This document shows positions 16,302 to 25,164 of a DNA stretch of 32,215 nt, piece after piece. A program made the translations under genes and the position numbers. Below the pieces are notes generated by a model. It saw nothing but the letters and a program-made list of their open reading frames with translations, did not search any database and was not told the origin of the DNA. Numbering within the stretch: the first letter of the stretch is position 1; every line of letters begins with the position of its first letter. Source of the DNA: Bacillota bacterium (GTDB lineage Bacteria > Bacillota > Limnochordia > Darwinibacteriales > DTU012); contig JAAZMN010000210.1 in assembly GCA_012798795.1 (NCBI GenBank), forward strand, positions 1 through 32,215, in the 5' to 3' direction.

Positions 16302-17615
16302 ATGGATTTGTTTACTAGAGGTTATTTGGATCGGGTTGAACAACCGTTAGCCTTGAGAATGCGGCCGACTAATCTCCAAGAATTTGTCGGGCAGGAGCAT
16401 ATACTCGGTCCAAATAGACTTTTGCGGCGTGCAATAGAGTCTGACCAAATAGGATCGATGATATTATATGGGCCGCCAGGCACCGGGAAGACTACCTTGG
16501 CATATGTTATATCTCAAGTTACGAAAGCATATTTCATCAGAGTAAGTGCCACAACTACCGGAGCAGCTGAATTGAAAAAAATTATCAGTGCAGCACAGGA
16601 TAGGTTGAAATTCAATCATCAAAAGACTATTCTTTTCATAGATGAGATTCAACGGCTGAATAAAGGCCAACAGGATGTTTTACTGCCTGCAATGGAAGCG
16701 GGCGATATATGTCTTATTGCGGCTACTACTGAAAATCCTTATTTTGAGGTGAATGCCGCTTTGCTGAGCCGCAGCCATATATTTCAGTTGAAACCTTTAA
16801 ATAAGCAGGAATTGATTAAAATTATTAAGCAAGCCGGTATATCGGAAAAAGGATTGGCTGGATTCCCCTATGAACTGACTGCTGCGGCCTTGGAACATTT
16901 GGTAGAATCTGCCAATGGAGATGCCAGAGCAGCACTAAATGCATTAGAATTTGCAGTTATGTCCACAAAACCTAATCAAGAGGGAATTCGGATGATAGAT
17001 CTGGAAATAGTGGAGGATGCCGTTCAGATTCGCAGAGTAAATTATGATAAATCCGGTGATTCTCATTATGATATTGTCTCGGCTTTTATTAAGTCAATGC
17101 GAGGTAGTGATCCAGATGCTGCTTTATACTGGTTTGCACGCATGTTATATGCCAGCGAAGATCCGAGATTTATTGTGCGGCGTTTGATAGTCCATGCTTC
17201 TGAAGATGTAGGAATGGCTGATCCTACAGCAATGTTAGCAGCACATGCGGCAGCCAATGCTCTTGAATGGGTAGGTTTACCTGAAGCTCGCATTCCAATT
17301 GCACAGGCAATAATTCATATTGCTACCGCTCCAAAGAGCAATTCTGTAGTAAAAGCTATTGATCAAGCTGTAGCTGCAGTGGAAACTACTGTGGCGGAGC
17401 CTGTACCAGTTCATCTACGTGATGCAAGTTACAGTGGTGCTAAAAAATTACAGCACGGCGTTAATTATAAATATCCTCATGATTATCCCGATCATTATGT
17501 AAAACAGCAGTATTTACCGGATAATTTAAAAGGCAGGACTTTTTATCATCCGGGTAAACAGGGAAGAGAAAAATTTATCAAAGAGCGGATGGATTATTTC
17601 GCTAAAAAGAATTGA
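16302..17615 (+). CDS. rarA: Replication-associated recombination protein A (MgsA/RarA AAA+ ATPase)
   Basis: 437 residues, a clamp-loader-like AAA+ ATPase acting at stalled replication forks. Visible: RPTNLQEFVGQEHILG near the N-terminus, Walker A GPPGTGKT (57-64), Walker B LFIDE (111-115), sensor 1 ATTENP, the arginine-finger region ALLSRS, a lid domain and the C-terminal tetramerisation domain with GSDPDAALYWFARML, EDVGMADP and the end motif YKYPHDYPDHYVKQQYLP. The ribosome binding site AAGAGGTGAG overlaps the tcdA stop, giving tight coupling. Its TGA stop is embedded in the -35 box of the iscR promoter. Confidence 0.96.
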   Translation: MDLFTRGYLDRVEQPLALRMRPTNLQEFVGQEHILGPNRLLRRAIESDQIGSMILYGPPGTGKTTLAYVISQVTKAYFIRVSATTTGAAELKKIISAAQDRLKFNHQKTILFIDEIQRLNKGQQDVLLPAMEAGDICLIAATTENPYFEVNAALLSRSHIFQLKPLNKQELIKIIKQAGISEKGLAGFPYELTAAALEHLVESANGDARAALNALEFAVMSTKPNQEGIRMIDLEIVEDAVQIRRVNYDKSGDSHYDIVSAFIKSMRGSDPDAALYWFARMLYASEDPRFIVRRLIVHASEDVGMADPTAMLAAHAAANALEWVGLPEARIPIAQAIIHIATAPKSNSVVKAIDQAVAAVETTVAEPVPVHLRDASYSGAKKLQHGVNYKYPHDYPDHYVKQQYLPDNLKGRTFYHPGKQGREKFIKERMDYFAKKN

Positions 17616-17641
17616 CAGAGTTATTGATTATATGCTATTAT
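17612..17641 (+). promoter_or_regulatory. Promoter of the iscR-iscS-iscU operon
   Basis: -35 TTGACA (17612-17617, perfect), an 18-nt spacer and -10 TATTAT (17636-17641). The start point would be near 17648, placing the inverted repeat at 17653-17677 just downstream. The rarA stop TGA (17613-17615) lies inside the -35 box. Confidence 0.75.
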
Positions 17642-17652
17642 ATATTAGAAAC

Positions 17653-17677
17653 AATTCCTAGTGAAATACTAGGAATT
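17653..17677. promoter_or_regulatory. Inverted-repeat operator, probable binding site of the adjacent Rrf2/IscR regulator
   Basis: AATTCCTAGT (17653-17662), 5 nt (GAAAT), ACTAGGAATT (17668-17677): a perfect 10-bp palindrome. It lies about +5 to +29 from the predicted start point and directly before the iscR ribosome binding site (AGGAGGA, 17678-17684). The length, spacing and GGAATT half-site fit dimeric Rrf2-family (IscR/CymR) operators, so repression and autoregulation are likely. As RNA it would also fold into a hairpin beside the ribosome binding site, so a post-transcriptional role cannot be excluded. Confidence 0.75.
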
Positions 17678-17693
17678 AGGAGGAAACCAGCAA

Positions 17694-18164
17694 ATGAGGA
17701 TTACAAGTAAAGGAGAATATGGTGTTCGTGCCATGCTGGAGTTAGCTATTCATTATGGACAAGGCCCGATTTCAATCAGTGCGATTGCCAAAAAGCAGGA
17801 AATATCTGAACACTATCTCGAGCACTTATTCGCATCACTGCGGGATGCCGGTTTGATTACTAGTTTTCGCGGTGCACATGGAGGGTATGAATTAGCCAGA
17901 GCTCCAGAAGAAATATCTATCGGTGATATCATTCGCGTTTTAGAAGGTCCGATTGCTCCAATGGATTGTGTTGCAAAAGATCCGGTTTTTTGTACGCGCA
18001 TGGGAAACTGCGCTACAAGAGTTTTATGGAAAAAATTACAGACGAGTATGGAAAAGGTTTTAGAAAGTACAACCCTTGCTTGGCTGTATGAAGAGGCAAA
18101 AAAGTTTGATGCAGAAGATGATTCTTTATGTAATGCATCGATTACTAAATCGAATGAGGAGTGA
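17694..18164 (+). CDS. iscR: Rrf2-family transcriptional regulator, IscR-like (Fe-S sensing)
   Basis: 156 residues. Winged-helix Rrf2 fold: MRITSKGEYGVRAML at the N-terminus, recognition helix region ISEHYLEHLFASLRDAGL, wing FRGAHGGYELAR, then the dimerisation helix. Three cysteines, C92, C100 and C106, are placed in the loop that binds [2Fe-2S] in IscR (CVAKDPVFC and RMGNCATR), so this is more likely an Fe-S sensor than CymR of Bacillus, which lacks them. Spacing of the first two (7 residues between) is longer than in E. coli IscR (5). AGGAGGA precedes the ATG by about 10 nt. First gene of an iscR-iscS-iscU operon, preceded by a matching operator. Confidence 0.92.
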   Translation: MRITSKGEYGVRAMLELAIHYGQGPISISAIAKKQEISEHYLEHLFASLRDAGLITSFRGAHGGYELARAPEEISIGDIIRVLEGPIAPMDCVAKDPVFCTRMGNCATRVLWKKLQTSMEKVLESTTLAWLYEEAKKFDAEDDSLCNASITKSNEE

Positions 18165-18169
18165 TTAAT

Positions 18170-19327
18170 ATGGAACTTATCTATCTTGATCATGCTGCAA
18201 CTACTCCGATACGGTCTGAAGTTATGGAAGCGATGCTGCCTTATTTAACGGATAAATTTGGAAATGCCTCAAGTATATACGGTTGGGGACGCCAAGCTAG
18301 AAAGGCGCTTGATGATGCTAGGGCTTCTGTGGCAGAGATAATAGGGGCTGATTTCAATGAAATTGTTTTTACCAGCAGCGGCACAGAGTCGGATAATATG
18401 GCAATAAAAGGAGCAGCATGGGAATATCGCAATAAAGGCAGGCATATTATTACGTCAAGTATCGAACATCCTGGAGTTTTAAATACCATGAAAAGTTTGG
18501 AAAAGGAAGGCTATGAAGTAACATATCTTCCTGTAAATGCCCAAGGACTTATTTGTGTAGATGACTTTAAGCAGGCTCTACGCGATGATACTATTTTGGT
18601 TTCGATTATGCATGCTAATAACGAAGTTGGCACTATTCAACCGATTGCAGCTATAGGGCAGATAGCCCATGAACACGGAATTATTATGCATACTGATGCA
18701 GTTCAGACTGCCGGTGCTCTTGAGGTCGATGTCAATGAGTTAAACGTAGATCTATTAAGCTTTTCAGCTCATAAATTTTATGGGCCAAAAGGAGTAGGTG
18801 CTTTGTATATTCGCAAAGGTATTCGGTTGGTTCCTTTAATTCACGGCGGAAATCAAGAAAGACGCAGAAGAGCAGGGACCGAGAACACTGCCGGTATTGT
18901 GGGACTTGCAGCAGCTTTAGAATTGGCGGATAAAGAACGCCCAGAATTTACTGGAAAAATGATTCATTTGCGAGATAAATTAATCGACGGTATCCTCAAA
19001 ATTCCACATACAAGGCTAAATGGCAGTAGGACTCAGCGATTGCCTAACAATGTGAGTGTTTGTTTTGAGTTTATAGAAGGAGAATCCTTATTACTGAACC
19101 TAGATATGCAGGGAATTGCTGGTTCAAGTGGTTCTGCATGTACTTCTGGATCATTGGAACCTTCACATGTACTGCTGGCCCTTGGACTAAAGCATGAAAT
19201 TGCCCACGGCTCTCTGCGTTTAACTTTGGGTAAAGATAATACTGAAGCTGAAATAGATTATGTATTAAAAGCATTAGAACCAATTGTTCATAGGCTGCGG
19301 GAAATGTCTCCATTATATCACAGCTAA
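18170..19327 (+). CDS. iscS: Cysteine desulfurase (NifS/IscS family)
   Basis: 385 residues. PLP enzyme that takes sulfur from cysteine and passes it as a persulfide to the scaffold next door. Visible: IYLDHAATTP start, H100 in SSIEHPGV stacking on PLP, N-E-V-G-T motif (MHANNEVGT), D-A-V-Q (TDAVQTAG), the PLP lysine K202 in SFSAHKFYGPKG, the RRAGTEN motif and the active-site cysteine C324 in SSGSACTSGS followed by L-E-P-S-H-V-L. The ATG at 18170 has GAGGA 9 nt upstream; the in-frame GTG at 18161 is adjacent to that site and therefore rejected. Five bases separate it from iscR. Confidence 0.96.
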   Translation: MELIYLDHAATTPIRSEVMEAMLPYLTDKFGNASSIYGWGRQARKALDDARASVAEIIGADFNEIVFTSSGTESDNMAIKGAAWEYRNKGRHIITSSIEHPGVLNTMKSLEKEGYEVTYLPVNAQGLICVDDFKQALRDDTILVSIMHANNEVGTIQPIAAIGQIAHEHGIIMHTDAVQTAGALEVDVNELNVDLLSFSAHKFYGPKGVGALYIRKGIRLVPLIHGGNQERRRRAGTENTAGIVGLAAALELADKERPEFTGKMIHLRDKLIDGILKIPHTRLNGSRTQRLPNNVSVCFEFIEGESLLLNLDMQGIAGSSGSACTSGSLEPSHVLLALGLKHEIAHGSLRLTLGKDNTEAEIDYVLKALEPIVHRLREMSPLYHS

Positions 19328-19357
19328 TTTTATTTGGGCGAAGGAGATGCATAAGTT

Positions 19358-19732
19358 ATGTATTCAAATAAGGTCATGGATCATTTCCAGAATCCACGTA
19401 ATGTCGGTGAAATAGTTGATGCGGACGGTATCGGTGAAATAGGAAATCCGCGCTGCGGCGACATTATGAAATTATGGATTAAGGTGGAAAATGGTTATAT
19501 TGTAGATGCGAAGTTTAAGACATTTGGGTGCGGTGCGGCAATTGCTACTTCCAGTATTATTACTGAACTGGTAATTGGCAAGACAATTGAAGAAGCAGAA
19601 CAAATATCTGATCAAGCTGTTGTAGAGGCCCTTGATGGACTACCTCCGTTAAAAATGCACTGTTCAAACTTAGCAGCAGGTGCTTTAAAAAAGGCAATTG
19701 CAGATTATCGCAATAAACAGAATGTTAGTTAA
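19358..19732 (+). CDS. iscU: Iron-sulfur cluster assembly scaffold (IscU/NifU N-terminal type)
   Basis: 124 residues. Scaffold on which [2Fe-2S] and [4Fe-4S] clusters are built before transfer to apoproteins. The three ligand cysteines C33 (NPRCGD), C58 (FGCGAAIA) and C102 (MHCSNLA) are all present, and D35 follows the first one as in canonical IscU. The start MYSNKVMDHFQNPRNVG is typical of the NifU-like IscU of Clostridia. AAGGAG lies 11 nt before the ATG. Being third after iscR and iscS defines a minimal ISC operon. No hscA/hscB/fdx and no mnmA follow; mnmA usually sits next to iscS in related genomes. A hairpin follows the stop at once. Confidence 0.95.
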   Translation: MYSNKVMDHFQNPRNVGEIVDADGIGEIGNPRCGDIMKLWIKVENGYIVDAKFKTFGCGAAIATSSIITELVIGKTIEEAEQISDQAVVEALDGLPPLKMHCSNLAAGALKKAIADYRNKQNVS

Positions 19733-19733
19733 T

Positions 19734-19762
19734 AGAGGTTGGATAATATCCAACCTCTTGTT
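19734..19762 (+). terminator. Hairpin after iscU, probable weak terminator or attenuator
   Basis: AGAGGTTGGAT (19734-19744) pairs perfectly with ATCCAACCTCT (19748-19758), an 11-bp stem with a 3-nt loop (AAT), followed by only TGTT. It starts one base after the iscU stop. The poor T run suggests partial termination or 3'-end protection of the isc message, leaving some transcription into the permease gene. Confidence 0.6.
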
Positions 19763-19774
19763 AATACTATGGGC

Positions 19775-20800
19775 ATGGATAAGCAGAAATGGTTTTATAT
19801 AATATTACTTCTGATAATAATTATATTTTTGTACCGTGTTAGAATGGTTTTAACACCTTTTCTATTTGCTGTTCTAATTGCCTATGCAGCATATCCGCTT
19901 GTTGTGGTCTTTGAACAACGCCAAGTCCCCAGACATATTGCAATTATTTTAGTCTACATAATTTTTGGAACAGTATTTGGATTGTTGGTTTCGCTGTTAA
20001 TTCCTGAGTTAGCTAAAGAAGTTGATGAGTTATTAAAAGTACTGCCTCGACAAACAGAAAAACTTGAGGATGGATTAGGTGCAGTAAGGATATTGGAAAA
20101 CATAACTGTCCCTAAGGTTTTACAAGGCATCTTTGATTTGGTTACCAGCCGTATTCAGCAGTTATTAGGGGGGTTGGCGGAACGCCTGGCAGGTTTTTTA
20201 GTTAGCATGGTTTCTCAGATTATATGTTTTTTAGCAGCACCTTTTTTAGCCTTTTATCTATTGCGCGATTTGGAGCTGCTCAAGCGCAGGATGATTATGT
20301 CTATTCCTAAAAAATACCGTCTCAGTATATTGTCTTTAACAAAAGAGATTAATCAGGTTTGTAATGGATTTATTCGCGGTCAGTTGGTCAGCGGAATGAT
20401 TGTTGGTTTACTAATTGCAGCTGGATTGGCCATTATCGGTATCAAATACTCTTTGTTTATTGGGTTGTTGGCAGGACTTTTCAATATTATTCCATATTTC
20501 GGACCGGTAATTGGATTTATTCCTGCCTTTATGTTAGCAATTGTCAAATCTCCAATTTCTGTTCTATGGGTGTTAGTTGTATTTATTGCTGCAAATCAAA
20601 TAGAAGCCAGCATTATTGCACCGAAAATAGTCGGTGCACGGGTTGGTTTGCATCCGTTGGCGGTTATCTTTGCTGTTTTAGCCGGGGGAGAAATAATGGG
20701 TATAATTGGAATGTTGGTAGCTGTTCCTACAGCGGCAATTATTAAAATACTATATTTGCATGGAATTAAAAGGCTGGATGAAGATGCTGAGCAAACTTGA
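19775..20800 (+). CDS. AI-2E family transporter (YrrI-like permease)
   Basis: About 341 residues with about seven or eight hydrophobic segments: two near the N-terminus (WFYIILLLIIIIFLY and FLFAVLIAYAAYPLVVVF), one near 60-80, a soluble middle, and a C-terminal cluster containing GLLAGLFNIIPYFGPVIGF. The P-Y-F-G-P and N-Q-I-E (AANQIEASIIAPKIVG) stretches are the family hallmarks. Members export diverse small molecules or exchange ions; the substrate is unknown. A relative (yrrI) sits in the same place upstream of alaS in Bacillus. The start is uncertain: the frame is open from TTG 19739, which lies in the hairpin, and ATG 19769 or 19775 are more likely although neither has a good ribosome binding site. 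Confidence 0.85.
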   Translation: MDKQKWFYIILLLIIIIFLYRVRMVLTPFLFAVLIAYAAYPLVVVFEQRQVPRHIAIILVYIIFGTVFGLLVSLLIPELAKEVDELLKVLPRQTEKLEDGLGAVRILENITVPKVLQGIFDLVTSRIQQLLGGLAERLAGFLVSMVSQIICFLAAPFLAFYLLRDLELLKRRMIMSIPKKYRLSILSLTKEINQVCNGFIRGQLVSGMIVGLLIAAGLAIIGIKYSLFIGLLAGLFNIIPYFGPVIGFIPAFMLAIVKSPISVLWVLVVFIAANQIEASIIAPKIVGARVGLHPLAVIFAVLAGGEIMGIIGMLVAVPTAAIIKILYLHGIKRLDEDAEQT

Positions 20801-20804
20801 AGTG

Positions 20805-20833
20805 TTGACAAGGTTTCCAGCATTGGATAAGAT
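20805..20833 (+). promoter_or_regulatory. Promoter of alaS-ireB
   Basis: Perfect -35 TTGACA (20805-20810), a 17-nt spacer and -10 TAAGAT (20828-20833); start point near 20840, giving an alaS leader of about 40 nt. It begins 5 nt after the permease stop. The leader is too short for a T-box. Confidence 0.78.
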
Positions 20834-20851
20834 AGGAATAGTGAAAAAGAG

Positions 20852-20880
20852 AGGGGGGAACCGCAGTAATTGCGGATTCA
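20852..20880 (+). promoter_or_regulatory. alaS ribosome binding site with a hairpin in the spacer
   Basis: AGGGGGG (20852-20858) is the only strong ribosome binding site before alaS but ends 22 nt from the ATG at 20881. The spacer contains CCGCA (20861-20865) and TGCGG (20871-20875), a 5-bp GC-rich hairpin with a GTAAT loop. If it folds, the unpaired spacing falls to 7 nt (AA plus ATTCA). No alternative in-frame ATG, GTG or TTG lies nearer, and the protein N-terminus matches AlaRS exactly from 20881. Confidence 0.55.
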
Positions 20881-23535
20881 ATGAAGTATTTATCAGCCGA
20901 TCAGATACGGTCATTATTTTTAGATTTTTTTAAGTCAAAAAAACATAAAGTTTTGCCTAGTGCCTCCCTAATTCCGCATGGAGATGCTAGTTTGTTATTA
21001 ACAGGTGCAGGAATGGTACCATTTAAACCATATTTTCTTGGACAAGAAGACCCGGAGTTTACCAGGGTAACTACTTGTCAGCGCTGTATAAGGACACTTG
21101 ATATCGAAAATGTAGGTAAAACAGATAGGCATGGAACATTCTTTGAAATGTTAGGAAATTTTTCTTTTGGTGATTATTTTAAGCACGAAGCAATTTCTTG
21201 GGCATGGGAATTTGTTACTGAACATCTGGAACTTGAAGAAGATAAGATTTGGGTAAGTGTTTATTTGGACGATGATGAAGCTTATCAAATTTGGAATGAA
21301 ACAATTAAAGTTCCCGAAGACAGAATTGTCCGCTTAGGTAAGGAAGATAATTTTTGGGAAATCGGTGTTGGATATCCCTGTGGCCCATGTTCTGAAATGT
21401 ATTATGATCGAGGAAGCGAATTTGGATGCGGTGATCCCAACTGCAGACCGGGTTGTGAATGCGAACGGTTTATGGAGTTTTGGAATTTGGTTTTCATTCA
21501 ATATATTTTAACTGAAGTTGGTAGGTATGAACCACTGGAAAACAAGGGTATTGATACCGGTATGGGAATGGAGCGTATAGCGGCTTTAATGCAGAATGTA
21601 AAGAGTATATTCGAAATTGATTCGGTCCGGCCGGTAATTGATAAAGCTGCAGAGCTGGCAAATACCCAATATGGAGTAATTGATAAACACGATGAATCAC
21701 TTCGGGTTATTGCCGATCATGCCCGCGGATTAACGTTTATGGTTAGTGACGGAATTTTACCCAGCAACGAAGGGCGCGGATATGTTTTAAGAAGATTAAT
21801 ACGAAGAGCGGCAAGACACGGACGGCTGTTGGGGATCCAAGGACAATTTTTACTTGATATTGTTGATGTAGTGATTGAGCAGATGCAAGCACAATATTCG
21901 GAACTAGAAGAAAAACGTGATTATATTCATAAAGTAGTCAGTTTAGAGGAAAATCGTTTTTATGAAACGCTTGATCAAGGCATCGGCATTCTCCAAGGAA
22001 TAATTAAAGATTTAGGTGTGAAAAAGCAGCGGGTCATTTCCGGGAGCGATGTTTTTAGATTGTATGATACTTATGGTTTTCCTGTTGAATTAACCCGTGA
22101 GATCGCGGAAGAAAATGGCCTTACCATTGATGAAACTGGATTTAAAGATGAGATGGAAAAACAGAGAAAACGAGCCAGAGCTGCTCATGTTCAGAAGGAT
22201 TATTTAGATTGGCAGGCTGACTTATATCATGAATTGAGAACACAGATTGCCTGTACTTTTGTCGGATATGAACACACTGAATATTCATCAACTGTAGCTG
22301 CAATTATTAAAGGTGATCAACGTACAGAACGGATTACAGCAGGCGAAGAAGGAATAATCATTCTGTTTGAAACTCCTTTCTATGCCGAGAGCGGCGGTCA
22401 AGCAGCGGATAGTGGTACAATTACCGGAAAAGTAGGGCAGTTTAGAGTTGATGATGTACGACATCCTGTTGACGGTATTATTACGCATAAAGGTAGACTG
22501 ACATCCGGAGAATTAAAAGTAGGTGATTCGGTATTAGCAGCAGTTTACAGTAAAACTAGAATGGATACTGCAAGGCATCACAGTGCAACTCACCTGCTGC
22601 AGAATGCTCTTAGAGATGTTTTGGGCGATCATGTACATCAATCCGGTTCGTCTGTGGATGGAGATAGGCTGAGATTTGATTTCACTCATTTTGAAGCGGT
22701 AACCGATGAACAGCTTTCGTTGATTGAAAAAAAGGTTAACGAAGCTATTATGGCAAATTATTCAGTTAATACGGAAATAATGAGCTTAACCGAAGCCAAA
22801 GCCAAGGGAGCAATTGCATTATTTGGTGAGAAATACGACGAGTCTGTGCGTGTAGTCAAAATCGGTGACTCTATGGAACTATGTGGTGGGACTCATGTGC
22901 AGCATACAGGAGATATCGGTTTATTTAGAATTATTTCGGAGGGCAGCATAGCTTCAGGTGTACGCCGAATAGAAGCTGTAAGCGGCAAACGTGCACTTGC
23001 CTATATGGACCAGCGGGAAAAGGTCTTGCTTAAACTCAGCTCATTACTTGACTCGCCTTGGGAGCAGGCACCCGAGCAGTTAAATCGGTTAATAGAGCGG
23101 CAAACATCCTTAGAAAAAGAATTGAGTAGGCTTAAGTCCAGCGAAGTTAATGATATTGTGGATGAGTTAGTAAAACAAGCCGAATCGATAAACGGTATTA
23201 AGTTGGTTGCAGCAGAAGTGAGTCTTGTTGATGCCGAACAGCTGCGCAATCTAGGAGATCGTTTGCGGGATAAACTAACTCCTGCAGTAATCTTTTTAGG
23301 TGCAAAGACTGATAATAAAGTGTTATTTTTAGCAATGGCCAGTAAAGATATTGCCGGTAAGAAAGTTCATGTTGGCGATGTGATTAAGCAGGCAGCAAAA
23401 ACCTGCGGCGGAGGTGGTGGAGGTCGTGCGGATATGGCTCAGGCTGGAGGAAAATTACCAGAAAAACTGCCTGAAGCATTAAAACAGGCACGGGAAATGT
23501 TTATCACTCAGTTAGAGGAAAAAGAAACTATATGA
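20881..23535 (+). CDS. alaS: Alanyl-tRNA synthetase
   Basis: 884 residues, full length. Class II catalytic core ([20 protein letters not shown] start, [54 protein letters not shown]), tRNA-recognition region, editing domain with the zinc ligands HHSATH (about 565-570) and CGGTH (about 667-671), and a C-Ala domain ending in the glycine-rich [16 protein letters not shown] (about 841). Editing of Ser/Gly-tRNA-Ala should be intact. It has its own promoter and an unusual hairpin-bridged ribosome binding site. It is followed by ireB, as in other Firmicutes. Confidence 0.97.
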   Translation: MKYLSADQIRSLFLDFFKSKKHKVLPSASLIPHGDASLLLTGAGMVPFKPYFLGQEDPEFTRVTTCQRCIRTLDIENVGKTDRHGTFFEMLGNFSFGDYFKHEAISWAWEFVTEHLELEEDKIWVSVYLDDDEAYQIWNETIKVPEDRIVRLGKEDNFWEIGVGYPCGPCSEMYYDRGSEFGCGDPNCRPGCECERFMEFWNLVFIQYILTEVGRYEPLENKGIDTGMGMERIAALMQNVKSIFEIDSVRPVIDKAAELANTQYGVIDKHDESLRVIADHARGLTFMVSDGILPSNEGRGYVLRRLIRRAARHGRLLGIQGQFLLDIVDVVIEQMQAQYSELEEKRDYIHKVVSLEENRFYETLDQGIGILQGIIKDLGVKKQRVISGSDVFRLYDTYGFPVELTREIAEENGLTIDETGFKDEMEKQRKRARAAHVQKDYLDWQADLYHELRTQIACTFVGYEHTEYSSTVAAIIKGDQRTERITAGEEGIIILFETPFYAESGGQAADSGTITGKVGQFRVDDVRHPVDGIITHKGRLTSGELKVGDSVLAAVYSKTRMDTARHHSATHLLQNALRDVLGDHVHQSGSSVDGDRLRFDFTHFEAVTDEQLSLIEKKVNEAIMANYSVNTEIMSLTEAKAKGAIALFGEKYDESVRVVKIGDSMELCGGTHVQHTGDIGLFRIISEGSIASGVRRIEAVSGKRALAYMDQREKVLLKLSSLLDSPWEQAPEQLNRLIERQTSLEKELSRLKSSEVNDIVDELVKQAESINGIKLVAAEVSLVDAEQLRNLGDRLRDKLTPAVIFLGAKTDNKVLFLAMASKDIAGKKVHVGDVIKQAAKTCGGGGGGRADMAQAGGKLPEKLPEALKQAREMFITQLEEKETI

Positions 23536-23578
23536 CGAAATAGTAAAGCAATTAGCTGACCGCAGGGGGGCTTTAAAA

Positions 23579-23848
23579 GTGGTTAATGATAAAACTACGG
23601 TTTTTCGCAGCGGCTTTCGCGATGACAGTAGTAAGGTAGGTCGAGTGCTGGATCAAGTATATAAGGCTTTACAGGAAAAAGGGTATAATCCCATTGGACA
23701 AATAATTGGTTATTTAATGTCTGGAGATCCGACTTATATTACAAGTCATGGAAATGCCCGTAAATTGATCACACAATTAGAACGAGATGAGATCCTAGAA
23801 GAACTTATAGCTAGTTATTTACAGAGTAGGTCGCAGGGAACCGATTAA
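23579..23848 (+). CDS. ireB: IreB / UPF0297 family regulatory phosphoprotein
   Basis: 89 residues, the usual size. Family signature: [32 protein letters not shown] with NARKLI and [10 protein letters not shown]. In Enterococcus, IreB is a small cytosolic protein phosphorylated on N-terminal threonines by the PASTA kinase IreK and controls cell-wall stress and cephalosporin resistance. Here two threonines (T6, T7) lie in the matching N-terminal stretch DKTTVF, so phosphorylation is plausible. GTG start with AGGGGGG about 9 nt upstream. In most Firmicutes ireB is followed directly by ruvX and DUF1292; here three genes intervene and a hairpin closes this unit. Confidence 0.93.
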   Translation: MVNDKTTVFRSGFRDDSSKVGRVLDQVYKALQEKGYNPIGQIIGYLMSGDPTYITSHGNARKLITQLERDEILEELIASYLQSRSQGTD

Positions 23849-23871
23849 GACTAGTTCCTTGCGCTTGTTTA
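23832..23871 (+). terminator. Terminator-like hairpin overlapping the 3' end of ireB
   Basis: CGCAGGGAAC (23832-23841) pairs with GTTCCTTGCG (23854-23863) over 10 bp with one GU pair and a 12-nt loop, followed by CTTGTTTAT. The ireB stop lies in the loop. It would end the alaS-ireB transcript before the inserted genes. The T run is imperfect. Confidence 0.55.
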
Positions 23872-23913
23872 TAAGTAAGTATTTATATCCCATGAAAAGG
23901 ATTGAGGGTTATA

Positions 23914-25164
23914 ATGCTAAAAGACTTTGTATCTCGTGTTTTACCGTGGCAGTCTGATAATTTAAATGACTCACCTACATATCGCATAGCTTTAGATATT
24001 GGTACAGAGTATGTTAAGGCTGTGTACATTGAACAAATTAGTCAGGTAGCAGCAATAATCGGTGTAGGGCGAGCTCGTCAAGATTATGCAGATATGGAAA
24101 GTGGTGCGGTTGCTAATATTGCCGGGGTTGTACGTTGTTGTCGTCAAGCCATGACTCAAGGTGCCGTAATGGCCGGTGTAAAGCCTACAGAGGTTGTAAT
24201 TGGTATTGCAGGCCAATATGTAACTGGAATAACCCGTACTGTTGTTAAGCAGAGGAAGAAACCAGAAAAAGCACTAACTCGCCGTGAGCTGCTATATTTG
24301 GTTGAAGGAGTTCATCGTCAAGCTTTAAAACAGGCAACGATTGAGATGGCAGAAAGACTCGGCTTTAAAAAATTAGACATGGAGCTGGTTAATTCCGCCA
24401 TTGTGGACATTAGCATTGATGGATATCCGGTCAGCAATCCGCTGGGTTTTTGTGGCAGGAATGTTGAGATTACGGTATTTATGGCATTTGCACCTTTTGT
24501 ACATGTAAGTGCAATGCGAACCATTGCCAAACGTTTAGATTTGGAGCTTGTAGGCTTTGTGGCGGAACCCTATGCAGTAGCCGCTGGCTCTTTTACCGAT
24601 GAATCTTATGAGTTTGGGTCTCTTGTTATAGATATTGGAGGCGGCAGTACTGATATTGCTCTTGTTCATCGCGGTGGTATCGTAAAAACTAAAATGGTCG
24701 CTATGGGTGGCAGGGCTTTTACCAAAGGTATTGCTGCTTATTGCCGCACTACATTGCGAGAAGCAGAACAACTTAAGTTAGATTTTGCTGCAGGAATAAA
24801 TACTGATAAAACATTAAAAACAATTATTGATGCTGATTTAAAAATTTGGCAGGATGCCATGATTCTTGGGCTAAAAGAGTTGAATCAGGAAAATCTACTG
24901 CCACCTAGAATAGTTTTATGCGGCGGTGGTAGCGGTTTACCAGGGATTATTGATACCTTGACGGATAATAAAGTAGTTGAATCAGGTCTGTTTTCAATTA
25001 AACCGGATGTTAAATTACTTAACCCAGAAGATGTTTATGGGATTGCGGATCCGAAAGAATTTTTGGGTGCTGTTCAAGATGTTACACCAAAGAGCATTGC
25101 ATTTCAAGCCGCATTAATTGAACGTGGTACCAGCACTATCCTAGGAGGTGTTCAATTAGGATGA
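23914..25164 (+). CDS. FtsA/PilM-like actin-family ATPase
   Basis: 416 residues. Actin-fold nucleotide motifs in order: phosphate 1 IALDIGTEYVKAV (25-37), an SHS2/1C-like insertion (about 90-190; VVIGIAGQYV and VEITVFMAFA), phosphate 2 LVIDIGGGSTDIAL (237-250) and adenosine motif IVLCGGGSGLPGI (333-345). EPYAVAAGSF resembles FtsA/PilM. The C-terminus lacks the clear amphipathic membrane-targeting helix of cell-division FtsA, and no ftsQ or ftsZ is nearby, so this is a paralogue rather than division FtsA. The start at ATG 23914 follows GAGGG; the TTG at 23902 lies in that site. It overlaps the next gene by 4 nt (ATGA), implying stoichiometric synthesis with its membrane partner. Function unknown. 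Confidence 0.8.
   Translation: MLKDFVSRVLPWQSDNLNDSPTYRIALDIGTEYVKAVYIEQISQVAAIIGVGRARQDYADMESGAVANIAGVVRCCRQAMTQGAVMAGVKPTEVVIGIAGQYVTGITRTVVKQRKKPEKALTRRELLYLVEGVHRQALKQATIEMAERLGFKKLDMELVNSAIVDISIDGYPVSNPLGFCGRNVEITVFMAFAPFVHVSAMRTIAKRLDLELVGFVAEPYAVAAGSFTDESYEFGSLVIDIGGGSTDIALVHRGGIVKTKMVAMGGRAFTKGIAAYCRTTLREAEQLKLDFAAGINTDKTLKTIIDADLKIWQDAMILGLKELNQENLLPPRIVLCGGGSGLPGIIDTLTDNKVVESGLFSIKPDVKLLNPEDVYGIADPKEFLGAVQDVTPKSIAFQAALIERGTSTILGGVQLG

Noticed and set aside
17813-18193. 126-residue reading frame antisense to iscR
   Set aside because: iscR on the other strand has full family motifs, and this frame shows serine-rich, low-information sequence typical of a shadow.
20834-20880. Possible T-box before alaS
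   Set aside because: The leader from the predicted start point is about 40 nt, far too short, and contains only the small spacer hairpin.
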